Notes: generated by a model not told the origin, from the letters alone. DNA of 64,000 nucleotides from Rothia sp. (in: high G+C Gram-positive bacteria) (GCA_030529845.1 JAUMWB010000003.1:186001-250000); one strand, 5' to 3'; counted from the stretch's first letter, positions 1-10,296 are shown. Program-made: numbers and translations.

Positions 1-734
1 AGTCCCTGGCGAGCCTGCACAGTACGAATAAAACTGGTGGCATCTGCCAGTGAGTCAAAGGTGCCGGTATCGAGCCATGCAGTGCCGCGGGGTAGCACCT
101 CTACATGTAGCTTTCCTTGCTCCAGGTAGACACGATTAAGATCGGTGATTTCAAGCTCACCACGTGGGGAGGGTTTAATAGCTTTCGCGTATTCGACAAC
201 ATTGTTGTCGTAGAAGTACAGACCGGGAATGGCGTACTCACTCTTGGGCTGTGCGGGCTTTTCTTCGATAGAAATTGCCTTAAAATTCTGATCAAATTCC
301 ACAACACCATATGCAGTCGGATCTGCAACGCGGTAGCCGAAAACAGCTGCGCCATCGACATTGTTGTACTTGCGAAGCTGAGTGCCCAGACCGGGGCCGT
401 AGAAAATGTTATCGCCCAGTACTAGGGCAGCGGAATCGTTGCCGATATGGTCCTCACCCAGGATAAAAGCCTGTGCCAGACCATCGGGAGATGGCTGAAC
501 TTTGTAAGTAAAGTTAACGCCAAACTGAGAGCCATCGCCAAGAAGCCGCTGGAACTGGTCCTGGTCCTGAGGCGTGGTGATAATCAGGATATCTTGGATA
601 CCTGCCAACATCAGGGTTGAAATGGGGTAGTAAATCATCGGTTTGTCGTAAACCGGAGTGAGCTGTTTACTGATGCCGAGTGTAATGGGGTGGAGCCGTG
701 AACCGGTGCCACCTGCGAGTAAAATTCCCTTCAT
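1..734 (-). CDS. rmlA: Glucose-1-phosphate thymidylyltransferase (partial)
   Basis: Makes dTDP-glucose from dTTP and glucose-1-phosphate, the first step of dTDP-L-rhamnose synthesis in the cytoplasm. The reading frame begins at the ATG at 734 and runs off the window edge, so about 244 residues are visible and roughly 45 C-terminal residues are missing if the length is typical. The N-terminus shows the nucleotidyltransferase signature [14 protein letters not shown], followed by [15 protein letters not shown] and GDNIFYG, all diagnostic of RmlA. It diverges from rmlB with only 82 bases between the two starts, so the set probably shares one control region. Identification is firm. Confidence 0.96.
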   Translation of the reverse strand, partial: MKGILLAGGTGSRLHPITLGISKQLTPVYDKPMIYYPISTLMLAGIQDILIITTPQDQDQFQRLLGDGSQFGVNFTYKVQPSPDGLAQAFILGEDHIGNDSAALVLGDNIFYGPGLGTQLRKYNNVDGAAVFGYRVADPTAYGVVEFDQNFKAISIEEKPAQPKSEYAIPGLYFYDNNVVEYAKAIKPSPRGELEITDLNRVYLEQGKLHVEVLPRGTAWLDTGTFDSLADATSFIRTVQARQG

Positions 735-795
735 ACCCCTATTCTGGCATGAACACCACATTTTCAGGGGCTATCGGAAACCCAAAATAGGGTGA

Positions 796-1814
<1,019 letters not shown>

Positions 1815-1815
<1 letters not shown>

Positions 1816-3227
1816 TGCCCAAAGAATTGGCCGTTCACACAACGGATATCCCCGGTCTACTTGTTATTGATATTCCCCAGCACGGTGATAACCGCGGCTG
1901 GTTCAAGGAAAACTGGCAGCGCGAGAAAATGGTTGCTGCGGGTCTGCCAGACTTCGGCCCTGTACAGAACAACATTTCTTTCAACGCAACAGCAGGTACG
2001 ACCCGCGGTATCCACGCTGAGCCCTGGGACAAGTACGTCTCGGTAGCCACCGGCCGTATCTTTGGAGCCTGGGTTGATTTGCGAGCCGGAGAATCCTTCG
2101 GCAAGACCGTAACTGTCGAGCTTGGCCCCGACACCGCTGTTTTTGTTCCCCGAGGGGTAGGTAACTCCTTCCAGACCCTGGAAGACAACACCGCCTACAC
2201 CTACCTGGTCAATGACCACTGGTCAGCAGATGCCCAGGGGGAGTACTCCTTCCTTAACCTTGCAGACGAGACCGTGGCAATTGACTGGCCGATTTCTCTG
2301 GACCAGGCAGAGCTTTCTGAGAAGGACAAGAACCACCCCCGGCTTGCTGAGGTAGAGCCCCTTGCTCCTGCCCCCCTGCTAGTGGTTGGCGCTAACGGGC
2401 AGCTGGGGCGTGAGCTGGTCAAGCAGCTTGAAGCATCCGGTACCCCCTATATTGCTGCGACTCGTGCGGAACTTGACCTGGCGCGTCCTGATAGCTGGGC
2501 TTCCGTCTACCGCTGGCGTTCGCTTCGCGGCATCATTAATGCGGCAGCTTACACCGCCGTTGACCAGGCTGAGACCCCTGAGGGACGCACGGACGCCTGG
2601 GCTGCCAACGCGACCGGTGTCGCGGCTTTAGCTAGGATTGCGGACGAAGCCGGTATTCCGCTGGTACACGTTTCGACAGATTACGTTTTTGATGGTTCCC
2701 TACCGTTGGGGGAGGAATATACCGAGGACGCCCCGTTGGCACCTCTCGGTGTGTATGGCCAGTCAAAGGCTGCCGGTGAGATAGCCGTTCGCGCGGTACG
2801 CCGCCACTACATTGTGCGTACCTCCTGGGTGATGGGCGACGGTAAGAACTTTATTGAAATTATGAAGTCTCTGGCTGAACGTGGCGTGAACCCCTCTGTC
2901 GTCAACGACCAATACGGTCGCCCCACTTTCACCGAGGACCTTGCCGGAGCAATCCTGCATCTGGTGGAAAAGAACTGTGAGTTCGGTACCTATCATGTCT
3001 CGAACACCGGTGAGGTCGTGACCTGGGCAGACCTAGCAAAAACTGTGTTTGAAGCTTCCGGGCATTTAGCAGAGCGGGTAACCCCGGTATCTACAGCTGA
3101 GTATTTTGCGAAGGCCGAGGTTTTCTCACCCCGACCGACCAATTCAGCTATGGACCTCTCAAAAATTATTGAGGCAGGCTTCACACCGCGCAACCACCGC
3201 GAAGCGCTCGCGTCCTACTTCGCCTAA
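1815..3227 (+). CDS. rmlCD: Fused dTDP-4-dehydrorhamnose 3,5-epimerase / reductase (RmlC-RmlD)
   Basis: One 470-residue protein appears to carry out the last two steps of dTDP-L-rhamnose synthesis. Residues 1 to about 185 form an RmlC cupin, with the catalytic-His segment RGIHAEPWDKYV and the PRGVGNSFQ strand. From about residue 190 an RmlD SDR domain begins with LLVVGANGQLGREL, followed by STDYVFDG and the YGQSKAAGE catalytic YxxxK. These are normally two proteins; the fusion is known in some actinobacteria. The start overlaps the rmlB stop by one base. No frameshift is visible at the junction, so this is a true fusion. Confidence 0.95.
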
Positions 3228-3245
3228 TGCCCCCCCACCCAACAG

Positions 3246-3294
3246 GGATGCTGTGGTGCACAACAACCGTGTGCCCCAGCGTCCTTGCTTGTTT
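3246..3294 (+). terminator. Terminator after rmlCD
   Basis: An arm at 3246-3261 pairs with 3269-3284 over 16 positions with one mismatch and a few G-U pairs, and a T-rich stretch (3285-3294) follows. It lies 18 bases after the rmlCD stop and ends the rhamnose transcript. Confidence 0.65.
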
Positions 3295-3317
3295 TAAGCC
3301 ATAAACTCCGCAATAAT
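3289..3317 (+). promoter_or_regulatory. Candidate rplY promoter
   Basis: TTGTTT (3289-3294) and AATAAT (3312-3317) are separated by 17 bases, a good sigma-70-type arrangement. It would start transcription near 3324 and give rplY a leader of about 160 bases. The -35 box overlaps the T-run of the upstream terminator. Confidence 0.5.
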
Positions 3318-3323
3318 TGAGGG

Positions 3324-3482
3324 GTTGTGCTGAGCACAGCGCACAAGCCAAGGCAGTGGAATGCTGGTTGGGAAACCCCGGTAGGTCCGGAACTGACGGT
3401 GGCTGGTTAGAAAGCGATTTCTGGCGCCAGTTCACTACATCACTTGGCGCATCGACAACTAACCAGAGAAAGGGTGGCCCTC
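3324..3482 (+). promoter_or_regulatory. Structured 5' leader of rplY
   Basis: The long leader holds nested inverted repeats. CTGGTTAG (3403-3410) pairs perfectly with CTAACCAG (3459-3466), and inside it GCGCCA (3424-3429) pairs with TGGCGC (3445-3450). The outer stem ends just before the ribosome binding site of rplY (AGAAAGGG, about 3467-3474). A leader that can hide or present the binding site is typical of ribosomal-protein autoregulation, but I do not recognise a described family here. Confidence 0.5.
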
Positions 3483-4106
3483 ATGTCAGAGACCATCAAG
3501 ATTTCCGCAACCGTCCGCACCGACTTCGGTAAGGGCTACGCTCGTCGTATCCGCATGGCCGGCGACATCCCCGCCGTCATTTACGGCCACGGTGAAGAGC
3601 CCAAGCACGTTGTACTGCCCGGCCACGCAACCACCCTGGCAGCCCGCGTCCCCAACGCGATCCTCGACCTGGATATCGAAGGTGACTCACACCTGGCCAT
3701 GATTAAGGACATCCAGCGCCACCCCATCCGCCCCGAACTGCAGCACATCGACCTGCTGACCGTTAAGCGTGGCGAGCGCGTTGAGATCGAGGTTCCCGTA
3801 CACGTTGAAGGCGAGCCCGCCGTTGGTGCCGTTGCAAACCAGGAAGAAACCGTTCTTCTCGTTGAAGCAGACGCCCTGAAGGCACCCGAAGCTCTCGTTG
3901 TTAACATCGAAGGCCGCGAAGCAGGCGCCCACGTTCACGCTTCTGACGTTGAACTGCCCGCCGGCGTTACCCTCGTAGCAGATGCAGAACTGCTGGTTGT
4001 TAACATCTCCGAGCCCGAGGAACTTGATGTACCCGAGGTTGGCGAAGAAGGCGAAAACGCTCCCGAAGGTGCAGAAGCAGACGCTCAGGTAGACGAAGCT
4101 AAGTAA
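3483..4106 (+). CDS. rplY: 50S ribosomal protein L25 (Ctc/TL5 form)
   Basis: Binds 5S rRNA in the large ribosomal subunit. The 207-residue protein is the long Ctc/TL5 form: an N-terminal L25 domain (RTDFGKGYARRIRMAGDIPAVIYG) plus a C-terminal TL5 beta domain and an acidic tail rich in Glu and Asp. The ATG at 3483 is chosen over an upstream in-frame TTG at 3444 because AGAAAGGG sits at the right distance and L25 proteins begin with a short Met-Ser segment. pth follows, as in most actinobacteria. Confidence 0.96.
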   Translation: MSETIKISATVRTDFGKGYARRIRMAGDIPAVIYGHGEEPKHVVLPGHATTLAARVPNAILDLDIEGDSHLAMIKDIQRHPIRPELQHIDLLTVKRGERVEIEVPVHVEGEPAVGAVANQEETVLLVEADALKAPEALVVNIEGREAGAHVHASDVELPAGVTLVADAELLVVNISEPEELDVPEVGEEGENAPEGAEADAQVDEAK

Positions 4107-4132
4107 GCTCTATAGCTACCTCACCTCTTTGT

Positions 4133-4170
4133 AAGGCCCGTACCGTAGTCAACGACGGTGCGGGCCTTCT
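4133..4170 (+). terminator. Hairpin between rplY and pth
   Basis: A 14-base-pair stem with one G-U pair (4133-4146 with 4155-4168) ends in CCTTCTTC. It probably terminates or attenuates the rplY transcript before pth. Confidence 0.7.
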
Positions 4171-4229
4171 TCACTCGATAGACTCTTTACGTGCTTACCG
4201 CATTCTTGCGCCGTAGGAAGGGCGAAAAT

Positions 4230-4820
4230 ATGTCAGATGCTTGGCTTATCGTTGGTCTGGGCAACCCAGGCCCCGAGTACGCTGCAACCCGTCACAATAT
4301 TGGGCAGATGGTACTCGATGAACTGGCAGTAGTTGTGGGCGGTAACTTCAAAAAGCACAGCAAGGCCCGTGCCCAGGTCCTAGAAGGACGCCTGGGTGTG
4401 GGCGGTGCAAAAGTTGTGCTGGCAAAGCCCCTGACCTACATGAACGTGTCGGGTGGCCCAGTTTCTGCCCTGGCTCACTTCTACGGTATTGCCCCTGAAA
4501 AAATCATTGTGGTGCACGATGAGCTTGATATTCCCTTTGACTCCATTAAACTGAAAATTGGTGGGGGAGAGGGCGGCCATAACGGCCTGCGCGATATTAC
4601 TAAGGCTCTGGGAACTAAGAACTACTACCGGGTGCGCACCGGTATCGGCCGCCCTCCTGGGCAGATGCAGACAGCCGATTTTGTGCTGAAGCCTTTTACA
4701 ACCGCAGAGAAGAAGAGCTTGCCCTTCCTCATCTCTAACGCAGTGGACGCTACAGAAATGTTGATTAAAGAAGGACTGCTGGTAGCCCAGCAACGCTACC
4801 ACGCAGCAACTGCGATCTAA
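4230..4820 (+). CDS. pth: Peptidyl-tRNA hydrolase
   Basis: Frees tRNA from peptidyl-tRNAs that drop off stalled ribosomes. The 196-residue protein has the family motifs in order: [19 protein letters not shown] with the catalytic His, [23 protein letters not shown] with the catalytic Asp, and [13 protein letters not shown]. The ATG at 4230 is preferred to a GTG at 4191 because AGGAAGGG precedes it and the conserved N-terminus follows directly. In related genomes mfd often comes next; here about 17 kb of other genes separates them. Confidence 0.97.
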   Translation: MSDAWLIVGLGNPGPEYAATRHNIGQMVLDELAVVVGGNFKKHSKARAQVLEGRLGVGGAKVVLAKPLTYMNVSGGPVSALAHFYGIAPEKIIVVHDELDIPFDSIKLKIGGGEGGHNGLRDITKALGTKNYYRVRTGIGRPPGQMQTADFVLKPFTTAEKKSLPFLISNAVDATEMLIKEGLLVAQQRYHAATAI

Positions 4821-4850
4821 ACAGATGAGCCGAGTAGAAACAATATTTTA

Positions 4851-5756
4851 ATGAACATTCTATTTTCCGTTGATGAGAACTACGTGAAGTATCTTGAGGT
4901 TAATGTTTTTCAGATACTCAGGCACAACCCTGATTCCTACATTAACTTCTATATCTTCCATCGAGATATTCCAGAACAGCGCTGGTCTGGCCTGGAAAGT
5001 CTTAAGAAAATCTATACTAGATTTGATTACCACCCCATTCAGGTGCCCAGCGGTATCTTTGAGAATCTCCCGACAGGCACAGGTCTTACTGCCCATATCA
5101 CCCAGGAAACCTATTTCAGATTTGCCCTCAATCTTCTTCCAAGCAAAGTGAAAAAAATACTCTACATGGACGTTGATATCCATGTACGGGGATCCCTCAA
5201 GGAGCTCTGGGATAAAGAAGTAGCTACCATCGCTGGGGTGGCAGATCCCTTCGCCGAAAACCTAGATATTGAGAGACCCCCGCTGTTCCCAGAATTCTTG
5301 TGGCGCAAGCGGTTTAACATTTTTCGAACTAAACATACCCGCCGAATTGGCATGAGCCGAGAAAATCGCTATATCAATTGCGGGATTCTGCTGATAAACC
5401 GAGATAGTATGCCCGATAACCTGCTCCAGGGCTTGCTGGAGCTTGTCTCTGAACTAGAATCAAAAGGCTCTTTGCGGATGGCAGATCAGGATGCTATCAA
5501 TGTTTATTTTGAGGGCCGTATAGACTACCTTGATTCAAGGTTCAATCTTCAAACTAATCATGTAATCAGCGGTCACTACCTCAAAGATGAGGTAGCCATC
5601 GTTCACTTTACCGGACCAGATAAGCCCTGGCACTTTGATCCCTTGAGCTACCCTGAAGGGCCCGCATTTGAAAGAGAGCGGTACGAATTTAAGCGTGAGT
5701 GGAATGAGGACCTTAAAAATTTTTACCAACTGACTGGAAACAAAAGGCAAGATTAA
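4851..5756 (+). CDS. Family 8 glycosyltransferase
   Basis: A retaining sugar transferase of family GT8 (LgtC/general-stress type), probably adding glucose or galactose to a surface glycan or protein. Of 301 residues, the N-terminal NILFSVDENYVKYLEV and the DxD motif in LYMDVDIHVRGSLKELWD identify it; CGILLINRD and the late HFTGPDKPW segment are also typical. The acceptor cannot be predicted. The gene is clearly more AT-rich than pth or sufS and sits beside an IS relic, so transfer is likely. No Shine-Dalgarno sequence precedes the ATG; CAATAT lies a few bases upstream. Confidence 0.85.
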   Translation: MNILFSVDENYVKYLEVNVFQILRHNPDSYINFYIFHRDIPEQRWSGLESLKKIYTRFDYHPIQVPSGIFENLPTGTGLTAHITQETYFRFALNLLPSKVKKILYMDVDIHVRGSLKELWDKEVATIAGVADPFAENLDIERPPLFPEFLWRKRFNIFRTKHTRRIGMSRENRYINCGILLINRDSMPDNLLQGLLELVSELESKGSLRMADQDAINVYFEGRIDYLDSRFNLQTNHVISGHYLKDEVAIVHFTGPDKPWHFDPLSYPEGPAFERERYEFKREWNEDLKNFYQLTGNKRQD

Positions 5757-6140
5757 GGTAGGGGTTTGACCGGGGTAGCTAACCCCAGACCCACGTAGCC
5801 CTTATCCGCTAGGGTCATCTCATCTAGATACCTCCCAGTCCATTAGTCCTAAAGCATAGGCATCATATCTAGCTCCGGCAGATGGTCTGTAATAGCTAGG
5901 AGCTGGCCATCGATGGTGCAGATAACCTGGTGGTGCTTGAAGCTACTCCGTTTGTACTTGTCAGAGTCTTTGTTTAGCTAGTGATCGCCAGTTCCATATG
6001 GGAACAAGGGGGTGTCAACCACCAAGGAGCCAGCTGCTTTCAGTGTCTTTTCTTGTGGGTTGACCACTAGCTATATAATCCTGCGCAAGGCGTTTTTAGT
6101 GATTGTTGATGGTGGGTCTATGGGGAAGGCGGGCCGGGAG
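5756..6140 (-). pseudogene. Degraded IS5-family-like transposase fragment
   Basis: Reading the minus strand gives transposase-like protein broken by stops and frameshifts: TLKAAGSLVVDTPLFPYGTG, then a stop, then FKHHQVICTIDGQLLAITDH, a frame change into PELDMMPML / GARYDAYALGL, and another into YLDEMTLADKGYVGLGLATP. The order DxT(L/P)xP, HQVICTxDGxLL, PGARYDAYA and ADKGYxGLG is that of IS5-group DDE transposases. At least two frameshifts and three stops mean it is dead. No terminal inverted repeats were found. Boundaries are approximate. Confidence 0.7.
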
Positions 6141-6449
6141 GCTTGGTAGCGGTTCTTGGGTGAGGTTTTGTCGGCAGGGGAGTAGGATGGCTTAGAGGGC
6201 TTGGGTTAGCCTGAGTTCGCAGGGGTGTGAGCACTGTGGCGAATTGCTGGCTGATGAGGCCTGTTATATGCTGGCTGGGCAATACTCTCGTCTGTGGGGC
6301 TTGGGAATATATATGATGATTTATCTTTAAGGTTGCCTTTTTGTGGTGTGTTGTATAGTAGGTTTCTGCACCTTATGAATAGCCCTCAGGAATGATCATT
6401 AAAGGGGCGGGTTACTAGTAACCTAACCATGCAGTATAAGGAGATAACA
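6141..6449. other. Non-coding stretch before the acyltransferase gene
   Basis: About 310 bases without a supportable gene. It may hold further unrecognisable remains of the insertion element. Its last part becomes AT-rich and carries the ribosome binding site AAGGAG (6438-6443) of the following gene. Confidence 0.5.
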
Positions 6450-7502
6450 ATGCATATCCAAGCTAATCATAACCTTAGACAAGCTATCCTTCAATCACGA
6501 AATTCTCTCAATTTTATTCGATTCCTTCTTGCCTCCCTCGTCATTTGGGGTCATGCCTACCCGCTTGTCGAAGACAGGGACTCTGGGATGGAGTTCGTCG
6601 CAGGTATGGCTGTGAATCTATTCTTCTGCATTTCGGGGTTTCTCATCCTTGCTAGTGCCCAACGGGTTGGTTTGCTTTCCTACTTATGGCGGCGTTTCCT
6701 AAGGATTTTTCCAGGATACTGGGTATCTTTGCTGTTCATCGTATTAGTTGCAGTTCCCCTGTCTTATCTTCTTGGATCCTCTCAATTTGCCTGGAATACA
6801 ACTGAGAGCATTAGGTACCTAAGCAATAATTTTGATCTTTACAAAATTCAGTTCTCTATACCTGGAACCCTGGAAGGTATGCACTACGATGCCTGGAATG
6901 GGTCAACCTGGACCTTGTGGTACGAATTTATAGCCTACTTATGCCTAGTCCCCATTGCTTATATCCCCATTGTTAAAAAGTATCAGAAAGCAGTTGTCAC
7001 GGGTGCTTTTGCTCTCAGTTTGCTCATGTACCCAGTTTTATCTTATGTAGATGCAAGCACGAATATGTATTGGGTTTTTGCAAGGCTTGCACCTATGTTT
7101 CTTGCTGGTGCTTTATTGTATGTCTGGGGTGAATATATCAAGGTAATTCCGTCTCTAGCTGTTGGGGCGACTATAGCTACAGTTGTTCTTCATATGTTAA
7201 ATAATGTTTACATGATGAATTCTTTGTAGATTTTATTTGCATATTCGGTCTTAGCTTTAGCGGGTGTTCTCAAGATATACTGGGGGTATAAAAATGACTT
7301 ATCTTATGGTGTCTATATTTATGCTTTCCCAGTGCAACAGCTTCTTGTGGCAAGTGGCTCCAGCTCCTATGGGATACTTATTAATACGATTATAACTCTT
7401 GCCCTATCAATGGTTTTAGCTTATATCTCTTGGAACTTCGTGGAGAAGCCAGCTATGAACCTTAAGGGTATGATTGGTGGGAGGAAGGAGGATTATAGCT
7501 GA
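6450..7502 (+). pseudogene. Acyltransferase family 3, interrupted by one amber codon
   Basis: An integral-membrane O-acyltransferase of the OafA/acyltransferase-3 family, which would acetylate surface polysaccharide. The N-terminus NFIRFLLASLVIWGHAYPL carries the family His, followed by LFFCISGFLI and repeated hydrophobic segments. A TAG at 7227-7229 ends the first 259 codons, but the same frame continues without change for 90 codons to a TGA at 7500-7502, encoding SYGVYIYAFPVQQLL and SWNFVEKPAM, the usual C-terminus. The start at 6450 follows AAGGAG. A single nonsense change explains the break; readthrough or a sequencing error is possible. The gene is AT-rich. Confidence 0.85.
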
Positions 7503-7688
7503 GTCATGTCTATCGGGGAGAACTACTCATCAGGATAGGTGAAGTAAAGCTGATAGAGAGTACGAGCCTGTGGAGACTTCTGTGATTAATTCTCTTAAGG
7601 TCTTACCAACTACCAATTCCACCCCGCAGGGAATAGGCTAGAAAAACATGCCGTTATACCAGGCGTACCCAATGGAAAGGCAAAGACA

Positions 7689-8996
7689 GTGGCCAGCAGC
7701 TACCGCACTCCCGCCGGGGCAGAGCTCACCAACGAACTCGTCACCGAACTTCGCAAGGACTACCCCATCCTCAGCCGCGAGGTTAACGGCCACCCCTTGG
7801 CCTACCTCGATACCGGTGCCACCAGCCAGAACCCCCTGCAGGTACTCGACGCTGAACGCAACTACTACCTCGGCGCCAACTCGGCCGTCCACCGCGGTGC
7901 CCACACCCTTGCCGTTGACGCTACCGACGCCTTCGAGGACGCCCGCCGCACCGTAGCCTCCTTCGTCGGAGCCGCCGAGAACGAACTGGTCTGGACTTCC
8001 AACGCCACCGAAGCCCTCAACCTGCTCACCTACTCTTTTGGCAACGCGTCCGCTGGAATCGGCGGGGACGCCGCCACCCGCTTCGCGCTGGCAGAGGGCG
8101 ACGAAATCGTCACCACCGAGCAGGAACACCACGCCAACGTCATTCCCTGGCAGATCCTGGCAGCCCGCACCGGTGCAACCCTGCGCTACATCCCCGTCAC
8201 TGACCAGGGGCTCATTGACTACGAAGCTGCCGAGAAAATCGTCACCGACCGCACCCGCGTCCTCGCCTTTACCCACGTCTCAAACGTGGCAGGCTCTATC
8301 ACTGACGTCGACTTCATGGTCTCACTTGCCAAAAAGGTCGGGGCCCTCACCGTGCTGGACGCCTGCCAGTCAGTACCCCACATGCCCGTTGACATGAAAA
8401 AACTTGGCGTGGACTTCGCAGCTTTCTCAGCCCACAAGATGCTCGCTCCCACCGGTATCGGAGCCCTCTACGGCCGCAACGAGCTGCTTGAAGCAATGCC
8501 CCCCTTCCTCACCGGCGGCTCCATGATCACCAAGGTCACCATGACCGAAGCCGAATGGATGCCCGCCCCCATCAAATTCGAGGCAGGCACCCAGCGGGTC
8601 TCCCAGGCCGTCGCCTGGGCCGAAGCCGTGCGCTACCTGCAGCACCTGGGCATGGATCAGGTTCACGCCTGGGAATCCAAGCTAGGGCAGCTCTTGGCAG
8701 AGGGCGTCAGCTCAATCCCCGGCGTCCGCCTCATCGGCCCGGCATCGGGCCAGCCCCGTGCTGGCCTGACCGCCGTTCACGTTGACGGCGTCCACCCCCA
8801 CGACGTCGGCCAGCTCCTCGACGAAAAGGGCATCGCCGTGCGCGTAGGCCACCACTGCGCCCAGCCCCTGCATCGGGCACTCGGCATCACCGCCTCAACC
8901 CGCGCCAGCGCCTACATCTACAACACCACCGACGAGGTAGAGCGCTTCATCGAAGAACTCGCCAAGGTACGCAGCTACTTCGGCTACACCGACTAA
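7689..8996 (+). CDS. sufS: Cysteine desulfurase SufS
   Basis: A PLP enzyme that takes sulfur from cysteine to form a persulfide for Fe-S cluster assembly. The 435-residue protein has the class V fold markers: NPLQVL and HRGAHTLA near the N-terminus, the PLP lysine in FSAHKMLAPTGIGALYG, and the catalytic Cys in VRVGHHCAQPLHR near the C-terminus. The GTG at 7689 is the likely start, with GGAAAGG just upstream. sufU follows 67 bases later, and the pair works together. Confidence 0.95.
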   Translation: MASSYRTPAGAELTNELVTELRKDYPILSREVNGHPLAYLDTGATSQNPLQVLDAERNYYLGANSAVHRGAHTLAVDATDAFEDARRTVASFVGAAENELVWTSNATEALNLLTYSFGNASAGIGGDAATRFALAEGDEIVTTEQEHHANVIPWQILAARTGATLRYIPVTDQGLIDYEAAEKIVTDRTRVLAFTHVSNVAGSITDVDFMVSLAKKVGALTVLDACQSVPHMPVDMKKLGVDFAAFSAHKMLAPTGIGALYGRNELLEAMPPFLTGGSMITKVTMTEAEWMPAPIKFEAGTQRVSQAVAWAEAVRYLQHLGMDQVHAWESKLGQLLAEGVSSIPGVRLIGPASGQPRAGLTAVHVDGVHPHDVGQLLDEKGIAVRVGHHCAQPLHRALGITASTRASAYIYNTTDEVERFIEELAKVRSYFGYTD

Positions 8997-9063
8997 GAGA
9001 CACCACAGCAGTACAATGGGTAGGCTCCGCCAGCGACCCACCCTGAAAAGAAGGACACCGAAT

Positions 9064-9522
9064 ATGAGCGGTCTTGAACAGCTCTACCAGCAGATCATTC
9101 TCGAACATTCCAAGCAGCGCTCCGGCGAGGGGCTCATCGATCCCGCCGACGGAACCCGAGCCGCAACCAACCACCAGTACAACCCCACCTGCGGCGACGA
9201 AATCAACCTGCGCGTCATCCTCAATGACGACGGGAACACCATCGACTCCATCTCCTGGGAAGGCGACGGCTGCTCCATCTCCATGGCAGCTGCCTCCGTC
9301 CTATCAGAGATGGCCCCCGGCATGAGCACCCAGGAATTCCAGCAGCTCGTCGACGACTTCCGCGAAATGCTCCGCTCCCGCGGCCAAATTGAACCCGACG
9401 AAGAAGTCCTGGGCGATGCAGCAGCTTTCGCCGGTGTCTCCAAATTCGTTGCCCGCGTGAAATGCGCCATGCTCTCCTGGGTAGCGGCCGAAGAAGCCAC
9501 CAAGGAAGCAACAGCAGCCTAA
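9064..9522 (+). CDS. sufU: SufU-type Fe-S assembly protein
   Basis: Accepts the persulfide from SufS for iron-sulfur cluster building; zinc-bound SufU is the sulfur-relay partner of SufS in Gram-positive bacteria. The 152-residue product has three conserved cysteines in YNPTCGDEI, GDGCSISMA and RVKCAMLSW, plus the SufU-specific insertion before the third. The ATG at 9064 is chosen because AAGAAGGA precedes it; an in-frame ATG at 9016 would add 16 unconserved residues. Confidence 0.94.
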   Translation: MSGLEQLYQQIILEHSKQRSGEGLIDPADGTRAATNHQYNPTCGDEINLRVILNDDGNTIDSISWEGDGCSISMAAASVLSEMAPGMSTQEFQQLVDDFREMLRSRGQIEPDEEVLGDAAAFAGVSKFVARVKCAMLSWVAAEEATKEATAA

Positions 9523-9570
9523 CTCAGTATGCAAGCCTAGCTCAGCTCAAAGCCCCAGCTCAGCGCACAG

Positions 9571-9620
9571 AACCCACCCCAAGCGTCCGCCCCTGTTGGG
9601 CTGTAGCGGGGTGGTTTTTG
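9571..9620 (+). terminator. Probable terminator after sufU
   Basis: AACCCACCCC pairs, with one bulge, with GGGGTGGTT (9608-9616), enclosing a small GCCC/GGGC hairpin, and TTTTTG follows. It is the only terminator-like structure between sufU and the next gene. Confidence 0.5.
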
Positions 9621-9771
9621 TTACCCCAACCACGCCCTGACCTGGGCTGTCCCCCAAACTGCCCCCGGCAGCGTCCTTACCCTGCCCCGCACCTTAACGT
9701 AGGGTTAAGGGAGAAACACGCTCGTACTACCGCGCGCTCGCACCGCGCTCACACGCACACTTGGGGGACCC

Positions 9772-10206
9772 ATGAACATTGGCTATGCCGCCGGCGCCTT
9801 CGACCTTTTCCACGTCGGCCACCTCAATATCCTGCGCCAAGCTAAGAAAAACTGCGACTACCTCATCGCCGGAGTAGTCTCCGATGAGATGCTCGAACTC
9901 ACTAAGGGGCGTAAGCCCATCGTGCCGCTGGCCGAGCGCATGGAAATCGTCTCCCACATCGACTTCGTGGACGAAGTCCGCGCTGAAACCGTGGTCGACA
10001 AACTTGAGACCTGGGAACAGGTACGCTTCAACACCTTCTTCAAGGGCGACGACTGGAAGGGCACCCAGCGCGGCATCGACCTGGAAAACCGCTTCGCTGA
10101 GGTTGGCGTGCAGGTGGTTTACTTCCCCTACACCGCCCACACCTCCAGCACCAAGCTGCGTGCGGCACTCGAAGCGCTGAACACCCCTGTAGCAGCAGCG
10201 GTCTAA
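9772..10206 (+). CDS. TagD-like cytidylyltransferase
   Basis: A small nucleotidyltransferase resembling glycerol-3-phosphate cytidylyltransferase, which makes CDP-glycerol from CTP. The 144-residue product has the HxGH motif in GAFDLFHVGHLNILRQAKK and a STKLRAAL segment corresponding to the family's RTxGISTT region. GGGGGA sits before the ATG. It stands alone but lies near a polysaccharide operon whose first gene encodes a CDP-alcohol phosphotransferase, so a CDP-alcohol made here could be that enzyme's substrate (inference). Other polyol or ethanolamine phosphates are possible substrates. Confidence 0.85.
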   Translation: MNIGYAAGAFDLFHVGHLNILRQAKKNCDYLIAGVVSDEMLELTKGRKPIVPLAERMEIVSHIDFVDEVRAETVVDKLETWEQVRFNTFFKGDDWKGTQRGIDLENRFAEVGVQVVYFPYTAHTSSTKLRAALEALNTPVAAAV

Positions 10207-10226
10207 ACCGAGTATCACACAAATAC

Positions 10227-10281
10227 AAGGACGCCCCGCCCTCCTTCCCCATCAGAGGGGAGTGGAGAGCGGGGCGTCCTT
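10227..10281. terminator. Bidirectional terminator
   Basis: A perfect 13-base-pair stem (10227-10239 with 10269-10281, AAGGACGCCCCGC type) lies between the convergent cytidylyltransferase and DUF2505 genes and can serve both. Confidence 0.8.
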
Positions 10282-10296
10282 GGCATCTAAAAGCTC

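Noticed and set aside
7638-8276. Long minus-strand reading frame opposite sufS
   Set aside because: It is antisense to a certain gene and arises from codon bias at high GC; composition is Gly/Val-rich without motifs.
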